A program made the translations under genes and the position numbers. Below the pieces are notes generated by a model, which saw nothing but the letters and a program-made list of their open reading frames with translations, made no database searches and was not told the origin of the DNA. Of a stretch of DNA of 64,000 nucleotides, positions 33,167 through 45,261 are shown piece after piece; the first letter of the stretch is position 1; each line of letters begins with the position of its first letter. Source of the stretch: Juglans regia (taxonomy: Eukaryota; Streptophyta; Magnoliopsida; Fagales; Juglandaceae); the NCBI RefSeq assembly GCF_001411555.2, contig NC_049914.1:14586798-14650797 (forward strand), given 5' to 3'.

Positions 33167-34780
33167 TAGGAAATATTTGACCAATCCTCATGTTCATAAT
33201 GTTGATGGGTTTCATTGCCTCTAATCTCATTGGGACCGGTTCATATCTTCTTGTCTAGGTAGGCTTTTTGTATTATTGATCCATCCATTATGTTGTACCT
33301 CTTCTTGAAACTGTTTTTGGGCTTCTTCCTATTTCTATTTTGGTCGCGTGTCCATTGAGCTTTGTTCTGATGTCTTTCTGTCCATTTCGAAATGCTTCTC
33401 AATCAACCAGTGCTCTTGAACATAAATCCAAAAAATGTAAAAACTTTTAACCATTTTGCCAAGTGTAATATCTATAGAACCAAAACCATACAATACAAAA
33501 CCGAAAACCTTTGGCAAAGAACTATGATGTGGCTCTTGGCCATGATGGCTTTTCTACTCCGAAGTAATTTGTATGAGGTCCTACGCCTATATTGTCGATG
33601 GTTTTTTTAATGTTCATGTCTTCTGCACGGATGTGAGGTATCCCTCTTAGTTTCTGTTAGCCACTACTGCTACAACAAATTTTTCCAGCTTTGTGCTTGG
33701 TTCATAGAAACAAGCATCCAGTTTGGGAGGCCAAATTGAGGTAGATCAAGATGCTGGATATCTTACTTTGAACCAATGTCCGTGCTCCCTCCTTTTGGGG
33801 GGAAGATATTCACCAAGACATGATAGAAAGAAGCACAAGTTTAAAGGCCAACCGATTCATGCACAGTATCAGCCACCTCAAAGGACGCTGAATGAAGTTA
33901 AAAGAGAATCAAAAGTGTCAAGGTCTTGAGCCTGAAGGGTTCGAGTCTCAATTCTGATGGATGAGTGCTAATGAAATGAGACGAAAGACAAAAAAAGGTA
34001 AAGGTGTACGTGCTCCCGTTGGCATCGAATGTTTGCTTCTTCCCTCATTTTCTCATGATATGCTCGAGTACTCACTACTGGTTTGTTGTGTAGGTTTCTT
34101 GGAATGGAGTTCAGATATAAGGTAACACGACCTGAGATCATGATTACGTTGTTACGTAATGTCCGATCGACACTAAAGGCACGTCTCTGTAGATTTCCTT
34201 TAATAGAAGTCCATTTATTCAACTTGTGCCAATGGGTACCCATTACTTGACAAGAAGAAAGCTACCAACAAATTCAAACATGAGAACAGTCCATAGAATC
34301 AGAAACCAGCTAAAGCAGAGCAGTTAGGTCCATTGAGTCACTATTTTCGAAATAAATAAATAAAAAATCACCTGACTTTTTGAGTTCACGATCCATAAGA
34401 ATAAAAGATAATATTTAAGAAAACAAATAAGCTCTCCAGTACATGTCATTTTCATGGAATAGAAACACTGGTACAAGATGGTTCGCATTCGCAATGGGAA
34501 GGAATTACCATAAATTTAAGCAATATAAAAATATCACTTGAAACAATAACCAGAATAATCAAAAAGCCTTCATTACCTCTGTCTGCTCTGCTGCTGCTGC
34601 TCCGTGTCTTTCTTATAATCCATAAGAAAAGAACTTTACTCAGAAGCGGTTGAACACCGGCTTAACTGTAAATACTATGTAAGCCAGGGTTTACTACTGA
34701 CAATAATAATAATATTATCCCTAAAGTTGGCCCCAACCTGCCCTTTGCCCCGCGGGGCGGGGGGGAGGGGGTGGGAGGTC
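33167..34780. other. Spacer between hAT copy 1 and ABCF1; includes ABCF1 3' UTR side
   Basis: No recognisable gene. Short frames on both strands (for example 33968-34243 minus) match nothing I know. The part nearest 34787 should be the ABCF1 3' UTR; a G-rich run lies at 34751-34777. Confidence 0.5.
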
Positions 34781-34787
34781 GGTTGAT

Positions 34788-37700
34788 TCATTCAGATAAA
34801 CCAGCCTTTCTCTTCAGATGCTGCTTGAAGTCCATAATATCACCCTCCCACCGGGTGACAGCTAGTTTCTCACACACCCATATCTCATGGGCAACCTGGT
34901 TTATGAGCCTGAAATCATGGCTAACAAGAACCAGACCCCCATCCCACTCGTTCAGTGCTTCAGCAAGAGAATCAATTGTTTCAATGTCCAAGTGATTAGT
35001 TGGCTCATCCAGCAGCAGCAAGTGGGGCTGCCTGTAAGCCAACCATGCAAAGATCACTCGGCTCCTTTGCCCATCTGATAAATTCTTCATTGGCATCACC
35101 TGGGCTTTACCAGACAGTCCAAATTTTCCAATTGCCGCCCTCATCCTCTCCTCCTCATTCCCTGGGTACTCTCTGATCATATACTGAAGTGCAGACAGAT
35201 CCATGTCAAGTTTCTCAGCCAAATGCTGATGGAACTGTGCAATTCTCAGGTGATTATGCCGCCGGACCATACCATCAACAGGAAACAGATCACCTGTCAT
35301 TAACTTCAGCAGTGTACTCTTGCCAGCTCCATTGGGTCCCACCAAAGCTATCCTTGAGTCCAAGTCTACCCCGAAGTCAATGTTCTTGTAAATAAGATTT
35401 TCAGGCGTATAACCAAATGTCACTTCCACAAATTGAAGTACTGGTGGTGGAAGCTTTCCCACATCAACAAAGCGGAAGACCAATATCTTGTCTCTCGACA
35501 CCTTCTCAGTAAGTCCACCTCGCTCCATTTTTGCCAATGTTTTCTCTTTGCTCTGTGCCTGGCGAGCTAGTTTTGCTGAACCATGCCCAAATCTAGCAAT
35601 ATATTCCTTCATTGAAGAAATCTGCTCCTGCTCCCACTTGTATTGTTTCATCTGATTCTCTTCTAGTTCAGCACGGGTCTGAACGTATTGATCATAATTA
35701 CCAGTGTACATCTTCAATTTCTTGTTTTGCATGTGGATAATGTTTGTGCAGACACCATTCAAGAAGTCCTGGGAGTGTGAAACCACAACTAGGATTCGGT
35801 CAAACTTCTTTAAAGTCTCCTCCAACCACACACAAGCTTCTAGATCTGTCCTCCATACCAAAAAAAAAAAAAAACAAATCATCATCATCAAATTTGTCCA
35901 TTTTTTCAACCATAGAATAAAACAGTCGGTGAACATTGTTTTGATAAGTAACAAAACTTCATAAAGACTGAACATTTTAAACAAGTAAAAGAGCTGTCCA
36001 AATCAAAGGCATTCAGCAGTTTAAATTGGGAAAATCTAATTGTCTGTTCTGTAACAGAGACTAGGTCAATCCTGTCTCCACATATAATTTCCATGCAAAA
36101 AGGAGGGGGTAATGAAATGGGAGCAAAATAACCTCTCTTGGCATGCCAAGGAGGCTAGGAGGCTAACTGTTTTCCAATCAACCTAAACACGGGTGGGGGT
36201 GGGAAAAGGCTGCATAACACCTATAGACATACAAACAACAAAGATTATTACCACGTCTCAATCTAAAGCTTAAACTTCGGAAGTCCTACCACAAAAAAAA
36301 AAAAAAAAACAAACAACAAAAAACAGAAACATAAACAATCTTTCACAAAAAGATCAAACACCTTCCTCAAACAAGTTTCCATTAACTAGTGACATTTCCA
36401 AACAGTATGGACAAAATGCCCAACTTGAATCACCTAAAAAATGCATTTTAGCAAAATATTCGATTTGACGATGCCCAGGATTGGTTACCATTGATTGCTG
36501 CTTAGTGAATATACAAATTATCCAAGAAGAACACTATTGGCTTCTCACAACATAATCCTACAAACACAGAGTAAGACTTGGGACTCCCTTATCCAGGCTC
36601 CACAAACTCTAAATTTGTTTAAGCTACAAAGTTCTATTGATAGACCTAAATAGGTTCTTCTAAGAGCAAAAGCCATGTAACAGGGAACAAAATCCCACCA
36701 ACAGACATATGCCTAGAGGTTACATATGCATACATCTATTAAGTATCAAAAAATATATATTAATACCAAGAGCAATATATATATATATATTGAGAAGAAC
36801 ACAGCAATATTCAAATGAAGGGGACTTACCGAGATGATTAGTAGGTTCATCAAGCAACAGGATAGTTGGGTTCATAAAGAGAGCCCGTGCTAAAGCAATT
36901 CTCATTCTCCAGCCACCAGAAAAATCACAACTTTTCTTTACCTGCATCTGCTTATCGAATCCAAGACCATACAAGATTTCAGCAGCTCGCTTCTCTGCAG
37001 TTGATGCATCTAAGGCGTCCAGACGCTCATAAATTCGTTCAAGAGGTTCTCCACCTCCATCATCCTAGAGTAAGAAAAGTATATGGAGATTAGAAGAATG
37101 TTCAAAAAGTAACAAGCACCAAAATCCAAGGTAACTCATAAGACCTGTGCAGCCAAAACTTCAGCTTCTTTCTCTAATCTCAACCTTTCCTCATCACAGC
37201 TTATGACAGCCTCTAGTGCAGACATATCAGAAGCTTCAATCTCCCTCGTGAGATGAAAAATGTCCATGTGGTCAGGTATTGGAAGCTCTCGGCACCCTAT
37301 TGCAGTGAGAAGTGTAGATTTCCCACACCCATTTAATCCAAGCAATCCATAACGTCTGCACATGTAGGATTTTATAATATTATTGCAGGAAGCAAACTAA
37401 TGTTCCTTACATGACTAGGGTAATAGAATAAGTTCAAGACTCACGAACCTGCCATAGTTAAGCTCAAGTTCAGAATCGACTATGAGATCATGCCCATGAA
37501 ATGTTACAGATAAAGATTCTATCTGTAAAGAAATAGAAGTTGGTTCATCATCAGAATTGTTCACACCAGTGAGCGACTCAACTATAAAATATATGCAGAA
37601 AAACTCTTATTGCACAATATTACATCCTACAAGGAATCCCAAGAAGAATTTTGCAATTTCCAATTTGATTTTACAGATAAAAAAAGGAATTCGAAGAAGA

Positions 37701-40388
37701 ATGAATAATTAATTATATTCAGAAGGGGTTTTCAAGTTACCCACCCTGCTGCACAACTAGAGGTTTGTCTAATTGCACCAAGCCAGCATCAATACGGTAA
37801 AAAGTTAGGCACCTATGATTTTTTTTTATCATCAACAAAAACTTTTTACCAACGATTTCAAAAAAATTTCGCAAAAACATGAGGACATCATTCACTAAAT
37901 GTTGAACAAATCACTATGGGTAGTAGTACAACATAATTCCAGAGTAGAGAAGAAATTAAACTAGAATTACATTCTGATATGCCAAAAACACTCAAAACAG
38001 AATTGATCTTTCTCACAGACAATATCCCAATCAGATCATCTATTGAACAGCAATATACTCCTGTCCGTTGTGCTTAGTCAGAGAGCACAAGCACAAGCAC
38101 AAGCACAAGTATAAATTTCAAATCAAGTTCTTAAGGCCTTGAGCATTTTTAACTACTTTCATGACGTACCAGACAACATCCATATTGGATCATCCACAAA
38201 AGGAAATATATTCCACACTGTTGAGAAGAACATTAAACTAGAAATATATTCTGACATTCCAAAACAACTCTAAAGAATTGATCTCTTTCATATACAATAT
38301 CCCAATTGGATCATCAATTAAAATAGTAATATTTGCTGTCCCTTGTGCTTAGCCAGAGAGTACAAACCCAAGTGTCAGATTTCAGATCATGTACTCAAGG
38401 CCTTGAGCATTTTTAACTGCTTTCATGACGTACCTAGAGAACATCCCAAGTGGATCATCCATAAATAGCAATATATTCCTGTACATTATGCCTAGTAGGC
38501 ACTTTTAATTGCTTTCATGAGTCTCTTAATACATAGAAGAGGCCATTATTTGCCTAAGGATAATAATTGAAGGCTTGGTCCATTTCCATTTCTTCCTCCA
38601 GCCAATTAGGGAAAGGAAAAATTATTTTTTCTAACTAAATCGTTTTTTACACATGGAGAGGATCAAGAGGAATTGCATGTGTGCGGAAGATGGCTTCTAC
38701 TTGCCTGGTGTATTTGGAGGAAAAAGTATGACAACAATGAACAAACGCTGGAGGAACTCCAAAACTTTATTTTCTAATACTCTTTTTTTTCTGAAATCTC
38801 CAGAGACTTTTCAGTTTGACACATCCACCTTCGAGACTCATTACCAGTCCAATGGGCTTTGGCTTATGTTGATGTGATGGCCACCGAGAATATAAATGTC
38901 GTGCCAGGTTAATGGGCTAGACTTTTCTGATATTCTTGGATATTTTTCTACTCGTAGATAGCTAACCCTCTTCTATAAAAAATTTTTAATTAATATAGTT
39001 CTATTACTATACAGTTAACTATACAGCTAGTATATTATTAATGTTTACCATAAACACACTGATACCTTTTTAATTTAGACTTTTGTGTCATTTGAAAACA
39101 ATAGTTTTAACTTACAAAATATACTAAAAGGATAATGTGATACACTGCTACCCATTCCATATTTCAGTGTGTTGTAGTAATCCTAAAGAGTTCCACTTCT
39201 TTACAAGCTATAACATACTTCTTTTGCATCTAGAGTTGATCTGTGTTATTAGAACTTCTCAACAATGCCAACATGCATGAAACCAACAATACAATATATC
39301 CTTCCAATACCATAACCCACCCAATGAAATAATTGTATTGGAACCCAATATAAAGTATAAACCTTGAACCCAAGAAATAAAAATAATAATTGACATTAAG
39401 GAGAAACCCCCAAATATGCCCATACTCTTCATGTTTCATTTTCTAAATAACATCCAACTCTTCGCAATAAAAATATGAACCCATTTTAGAGGAAAGATAA
39501 ATGTAACTTTATGAGCCAGACAAATCCATTGGTTTTTTTGGTGCAGGCATAACACAGCTACATTTTAGCAAAGTCTACTGAATTTAGCTCGTAATTTATA
39601 CCAAGTTCTTATGTTTTCAAAAGATTAGTAAACTAAAGTAAAAATCATCAGTTCCCTCTGTCCTATATTTTCTCACAGAGAACAAAAGAACAAAAACCTT
39701 TCCACTCTGGAGAAACAGTTTCACTCTCTTTCGTCTGAACATTCACTCAATATGCAAAAGCAAATATCCCCAAATGCAACCAGACTCGGCTTCAAACCTT
39801 ATCAAGAAGAGAGAACTAAACTAAATGAAATGTAGTTATTAGATAGAAGCCACCAAAGAAAAAGAGGTCCGTTTGTTTCATAACATTCTTTATTCAGAAA
39901 AAATATTTTCTCTTAACTTCACGTACTCCACCTTGTTTATACAAAATGAATTGGCAATGAATGATTCTATAAGAATACAAGCTGATATGATCAAAAGAAA
40001 AGACTCACCCACCTGAATCGTATTTTTCACCCAAAACTATCTGAATTCACTGCTTTCCACGAATAACATCTTAACAAATTTCACACGAATATATACAAAA
40101 AAAGAGTATAAGGTAAATATCCTGAGTCTTGTATTTTCAGCTAATGGATGGGGTGTGACTTACGCGGATATCTCGGGAGAGCGGATGCGAGCAGAGCACG
40201 CCGGTACACGTCCGATCGGATATGGCAAAAGCATCAAATCCATTCGCCAATTTCTCAACTCCGTTCTGAGAATCGGAAGAAACCCCCGCCGCCGATTTTG
40301 AAGATGCAGCCGCGGCCTTGCCTCCTCTCTTGGCTGCCGCGGCCGCCTTCTTCTGCGCCGCCTTCTTCTTGCTGGCGTCCGATACCAT
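34788..40388 (-). CDS. ABCF1: ABC transporter F family member 1-like (GCN20-type ABC-ATPase), 5 coding exons
   Basis: Coding exons (minus): 40388-40164, 37522-37449, 37355-37145, 37064-36830 and 35845-34788, all with GT-AG borders and compatible phases, summing to 1803 bases (600 residues). Start [14 protein letters not shown], an Ala/Lys-rich N-terminus, then [19 protein letters not shown]. The first ABC domain has Walker [10 protein letters not shown], signature [16 protein letters not shown], Walker [12 protein letters not shown] and switch VVVSHSQDF. The second has [39 protein letters not shown] and [10 protein letters not shown], ending KRKAGLSE. It has no membrane segments. ABCF proteins are soluble twin ATPases acting on ribosomes and translation control (yeast GCN20 relatives). 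Length matches the plant family (about 595). All motifs are intact, so it is probably functional. It is the only confident host gene here. Confidence 0.97.
37890..38520. repeat. About 270-bp tandem duplication inside ABCF1 intron 1
   Basis: Paired landmarks AATTGATCT, ACAATATCCCAAT(C/T), TTGTGCTTAG(T/C)CAGAGAG, AAGGCCTTGAGCATTTTTAA and TTTCATGACGTACC recur in order (about 38000-38170 and 38276-38435). A third partial copy of the end of the unit follows (AATATATTCCTGTACATT, GCTTTCATGA). Within unit 1 a short CACAAG run (about 38088-38108) has expanded. Confidence 0.75.
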
Positions 40389-40395
40389 AGTTAAT

Positions 40396-40556
40396 CTGAA
40401 AAGGCACAAATCCCCCCCCCCACCCAAAAAAATCAACGATCAGAAAACGAAACCCTAAGAGATAAAAATTAAAAATAAATAAATAAAAAAGATTCGAAAG
40501 GAAGAATCCATCAAAGACAAGTAAAAAAAATTATTTGATAATTGGATTAAACTTAC
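40396..40556 (-). other. ABCF1 5' UTR intron
   Basis: Minus strand AGAG/GTAAGT at 40557/40556 and TTTTCAG/ATTAAC at 40396/40395, eight bases before the start codon. A leader intron directly upstream of the ATG is common in constitutively expressed plant genes. Confidence 0.75.
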
Positions 40557-40674
40557 CTCTGAGGAGGGAGATCTGAGGGAGGAGGGTGTGATCGAGGAAT
40601 TAGATCTAGGTTTTCAAAGGGTTTGTTCTCAAAACCCTAGGCCGAGGGTTCGTGGTGTTTTGGGTGGGTGCCGC

Positions 40675-40705
40675 AACAGGGGGTATATATATGTATATTC
40701 GTGTG
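40675..40705 (-). promoter_or_regulatory. Putative ABCF1 TATA region
   Basis: Minus strand TATACATATATATACCCCC lies about 120-140 bases upstream of the leader donor and 290-310 bases upstream of the ATG. Spacing would place transcription start near 40650. Inferred from sequence only. Confidence 0.45.
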
Positions 40706-40850
40706 CGACTGAAAGAGCTTTGGCGTTCCACGTGGCCAGGAGCTTGAGGGGGGAGAGTCCGAGTCTGAGACTACCAGCAGTTGCGTGTGAGACCCAGAGA
40801 CAGAAGGTGAATGAATGTTCCCTATTACATGATGTGAGGTCGGTCTGATT

Positions 40851-41086
40851 TTTTTCTTTCTTTACCCTTGGGGTTGAAACGACGCCGTCTCTGTGCAACT
40901 CGCGCCCCGACAAGTTCTCATCACCGTTAGTGCATTTCGTCCACGACTCCTTTGGTCATCCGTCGGATATTTTTCTTTCTTTACTCTTTTGGGTTGAGAC
41001 GACGCCATCTCCGTGCAACTCACGCCCCGACAAGTTCTCATCACTAGTAGTGTATTTCGATGACTCCATTGGTCATCCGACATCTT
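40851..41086. repeat. 119-bp tandem repeat (2 units) upstream of ABCF1
   Basis: TTTTTCTTTCTTTAC, GACGACGCC or AACGACGCC, GTGCAACTC(G/A)CGCCCCGACA and AGTTCTCATCAC recur with a 119-base period. It lies 150-430 bases upstream of the likely transcription start, so it may sit in the promoter. Confidence 0.8.
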
Positions 41087-41959
41087 TATAAAATAAGAGT
41101 TTTACTGTATATAATTATTTTTATTTATTTTTTGTGCACTCTATTAATATAATTAGCTATAAAATATTTGAGTCAATCACATTAATTGAATGTATAAAAA
41201 ATATGAAAAAATGATTGTACATATAACAAATATTATACAGAAAGAGAATCCAAATAAATTTAGAGATTTTATTATAGACAAGTAGGAGGGCACGTCTCCC
41301 GGCTTCCCTACATAAATTATTTGAACTTTGATGAAAAATCAAATAAGAAGTGATGTTTTCAAAACACCATAGGAGACAACTGCTCGAACCTAAAGGCGAG
41401 CAAGCAACAATTGGACTCAAATGAGAATAGAATGCTCGAATGCGAAAATAATGAGAGGGGGGAATTAAAAAAAAAAAAACTCAAACGGAAAAGTAAGGTT
41501 GAACGAATAAATTAAGGTAAAATAGTATAATGATGGCAACACGGAGAAATGATGCTCCGACGAAAAAATGAAGTTAAAATTAAGAAATTAAAAACGTAAG
41601 CAGAGAAATTGACATGGGGCAGAAAAATGTAGTAGGAAGTAAAAACAGAACTTGGATAGAAAATGAAAGGTAGAGCGGAAAAGTGATGCGATGAGAGAAA
41701 AGGAAGCTCAAATAGTAAATGAAAGATAAGACGGAAAAATGAAGCGCAGGCTAAAAAATGAAAGTAGGATGGAAAATTAATGGGAGGATGGGAATATGAA
41801 TGTGACGCCACCAGCGGGGGTAAGGCCAGCGGATAATTTTTTTTTCTTTGAGCAATACTATGTATCATATAAGATATATCCTAAATTAACGTAGGCATAC
41901 TTCATTAAAGTCACATAATAAATGATATCTAAAGATTACAATGTTTTGTCCATAATATC
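41087..41959. other. Purine-rich spacer, no gene
   Basis: 41540-41810 on the plus strand is rich in AAATGAAAG / GGAAAAATGA motifs, a degenerate low-complexity tract. The 118-codon minus-strand frame over it is a by-product. GCTCGAA and GCGAGCAA motifs near 41372-41405 resemble those at 51178-51300, on the far side of the LTR-like block. Confidence 0.45.
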
Positions 41960-42339
41960 TGTAATATTACTAGTGCTGGAGATAGAGCTCCTCAAGTATA
42001 TAATCAAACGAACATTATAACTACTAGGTTAGCCTAAGGAGTAGCTCATGCAACTAGGCTATGATAGCCATAATTCTATCTACAAATTGGAGCATTGAAG
42101 TAATGAACTCCTCGTCGTCGTGTCATGGTGTAATCGACCTCATCCAAGTGATCCTCTACCGATTCTCCAAGTCCTGACACACAATCTATCATTTAGGGAG
42201 AATTGTAATTGGGACTACCATAGTGAGATTTGAGTACAAATCTCAGTAAGTTAACAAAAAAAACTTAACTGGCAGTTTAAATATGCACACATGACAGTAA
42301 AAGCATAAATGCATAACATCATCATAAATAAGCTTGACA

Positions 42340-43180
42340 TGACTTAAAAAATACATGACATGTGCTAACATGACTTAAACTGATATGAAAGGAACTTGAA
42401 CATGGACTGAACTTAATATGACATGAACTTGAACGTGAGTTGAACATGAATTTGAACGTGAGTTGAACATGAATTTGAACGTGAAATAACATGAACTTGT
42501 ACATGGAATAACATAAACATGAACTTAAACTGAACGTAAAATAAACGTGACGTGAAATTGAGCTTGAAACTGAATATGAAACTTCACATGAACTGAACAT
42601 GAACTTAACGTGAAATTGAATATGAACTTGAACATGAAATAATCATAAACTTAAATTGTATTATTGTCTCATGGGGTTACCACAATTTACTTATCTCATG
42701 GAATTGACACGATGTTTTTGTCTCATGAGATTACCACGATAGTGTAGTCTTGTCTCATGAGGTTACCATGATTTAATAATAGTGACTTCAACAATAACTT
42801 GATTATACGTGGATGTAACATGACTAGACTTGAAAATTACTATTTTGAGAGATATACTTTGAACTTGGGACATGAATTGACATGAGATGAAAGGACAGAA
42901 GACCTGATGTAACGTAACGTGACATGTACATGAGATGCATGACTTGACATAATATGAAACAGACAAGCAGTACGTAACATGGCATAACATGTACCAGACA
43001 ATCATTACATGACATGACATAACATGTAATAGATAACATTACGTGACATGACATAATGTGTAATAGATAACATTATGTGACATAGCATAACATATAACAA
43101 ATAACTTTACGTAATAGAATATAATATGCATAATAGTCATACATGTAGTGATATGGTATAGCATGACATATAGGATAATA
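42340..43180. repeat. CATG-rich degenerate tandem repeats
   Basis: 42390-42640 consists of variants of ACATGAACTTGAACGTGA. 42655-42775 contains four copies of TCTCATG(G/A)(G/A)(G/A)TT(A/G)CCACGAT-like units. 42895-43160 consists of variants of TGACATGACATAACATGTAA TAGATAACATTACG. Frames on the minus strand (HVMSCHV and similar) are artefacts. Confidence 0.7.
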
Positions 43181-43622
43181 AAAGTACATAAGCAGTAGTT
43201 CATTTACTCATCGCACATACATAGTAATCTAACAATAAGTTAGAAGTTAACTTACAATGATTGACACGTTATTGAGAAAGCACAAAACATGAAAAACTGT
43301 AAGTAATAATTTCTAAGTTATTAATCGATGAAAAATCCTTAACTTAAGGATTTTGCATCCTAACTCTAAAACTCACCAAAATTAAATGTAAGTTTTTTGT
43401 CTAAATCAAAATATCTAATTAGAAAATTTTAAACATATCACAACTATAAAAAACACACTAAGGTCGAAACTTTTAAACGCAAAAACACTTTAATTTTGTT
43501 GCAATTCTATCAACCTCATTCATAATGCTTAAAACCGAAATATTGCAACATGGATGATCACATCCTATGTTTAAAAAGTATACTGAAACATCCAACAAAA
43601 ATACACTTCATAAAAGCACAAA

Positions 43623-44257
43623 GGGTTAATTACATTTTACCCCCTCAAACTTTCACTCAATTCACAATGTGCCTCCGAAACTAATAATTACATCAAAGTG
43701 AACCCTCGAACTTTTTAAATTTCTCAATCCCCCTTTCATCTACTAGCAGCGTTAAATCTAATGAAAATTTACTGCACATGTTGCTCATGTGCATAAACAT
43801 TCACTACAAAAATATAATTTTCATCTAATTTGTTATTATTGACTATATAAAATATAAAATAATATATGTTATCAACTAATAATAAATCATAAATCATTAA
43901 ATAATTTTTTTATTAATTTATATATAGTTAATGAATATCAAATAATTTCATTATGTACATAGATTATTCATACTTACTTGCAACTTAGGTATAAAATAAT
44001 TTTATATACGGTTAATGATTAATAATTTATTATTAATTGATAGCATATATTATTTTATATTTTATATGGTCAATGATAATAAATTAAATGAAAATTACAT
44101 CTTTGCAATGAATTTCTGTTAGATTTGACTCTGCTGGTAGATGGAATGGAGGATTGAGAAGTTTTGAAAGTTCGGGATCTACTTTGATGCAATTATTAGT
44201 TTCAGAGGCACATTGTGAATTGAGTAAAAGTTCGAGGGAGCAAAGTATAATTAACCC
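43623..44257. mobile_element. Long-hairpin foldback element, 635 bp
   Basis: The left arm starts GGGTTAATTACATTTTACCC and the right arm ends GTATAATTAACCC. The arms remain complementary for well over 100 bases at the outside (ACTCAATTCACAATGTGCCTC on both), and again inside (ATAAAATATAAAATAATATATG against CATATATTATTTTATATTTTATAT). Essentially the whole element can fold into one hairpin. Flanks are CACAAA and AAATAG, giving a possible AAA duplication. Confidence 0.85.
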
Positions 44258-45261
44258 AAATAGAAATCTTTGAAACAAAAAGTCCCAAACTTTTTAACTA
44301 AAATATAACCCTTGAATCTCAAGGTTTTTCTTTTTTTTAAAACATCTCTGAGAACTCCAAAAGTTCAAGAACTTTCTTCCAATATGTCCTTAACATACTC
44401 CTAAGGACTAACATGTTTTGACTCATCAAGTAAAAATACCAAAATTCACAAAATTCATCTAGAAGTACTCGGCTTCTACACTTCATCAAAAATAGATTTT
44501 CTCGAAGTTTGGCTTTGATCAAACCACTTGATCTGAAACATACAATGAAAAAAATTACAAACCAACAACATCAAATAGTTTAAAAATATGTCTTAAAGTA
44601 GATACAAGCATTAAACTCAAAATCACATGGTTATATTTTCAACAAAACATCCATACACCCAAAAACCTCATAATGTGACCTAACTGAGTCTCTTCATGCA
44701 TAAAAAAATCATATCTTTAAAAAAAATCCAAAATAACATCCTAACATGTAGATCAAAGACTTAGGATCATCATATAAAAATATCAGAGCCATTAAAACAT
44801 GATGTTACCACAAAAGATCCAAATTTTCACAAAATATAAATTATTTTACTCCTTCCAGTTTCCAACTTTTTAGATCTAAGAAACAATTTCATCAAAAGCT
44901 TATAACATACAATGACTCACCATAAGACTTTTATATAAACATGTTAACTGCACTCCATAAAAATCTCAGACCAAGAGATTTCTAATAACTTGGTCAAAAA
45001 CATCAAAATAACAAGCACAGACCAGTTTATCACCTAAAATTACATTTCCATTGTTAAAATAACTTGTTACCAGCCAATGGCTATAAAAATTAGACTCAAA
45101 TATGAACAACTCTTATTAATAAAACTTCATGAGATAATACTTACCAAAGCTTCAAAAGGGGCATGCAAAGTGACTTAGAAACACTGTCCAAGGGAACCGT
45201 TAGGTTTCTCTCCAAGAAAAGTGTTGGAAATGCATGAAATGAAAGGGAAATGAATTGGAAG
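44258..45261. other. No gene; LTR-like AT-rich DNA
   Basis: Continuous with the LTR-like block. No coding potential seen. Confidence 0.4.

Noticed and set aside
34751..34777. GC-rich run next to the ABCF1 stop as a possible terminator or CpG feature
   Set aside because: Short simple-sequence run with no supporting context.
42763..43054. Minus-strand Cys/His/Met-rich frames resembling zinc-binding proteins
   Set aside because: Direct by-product of TGACATGACATAACATG repeats.
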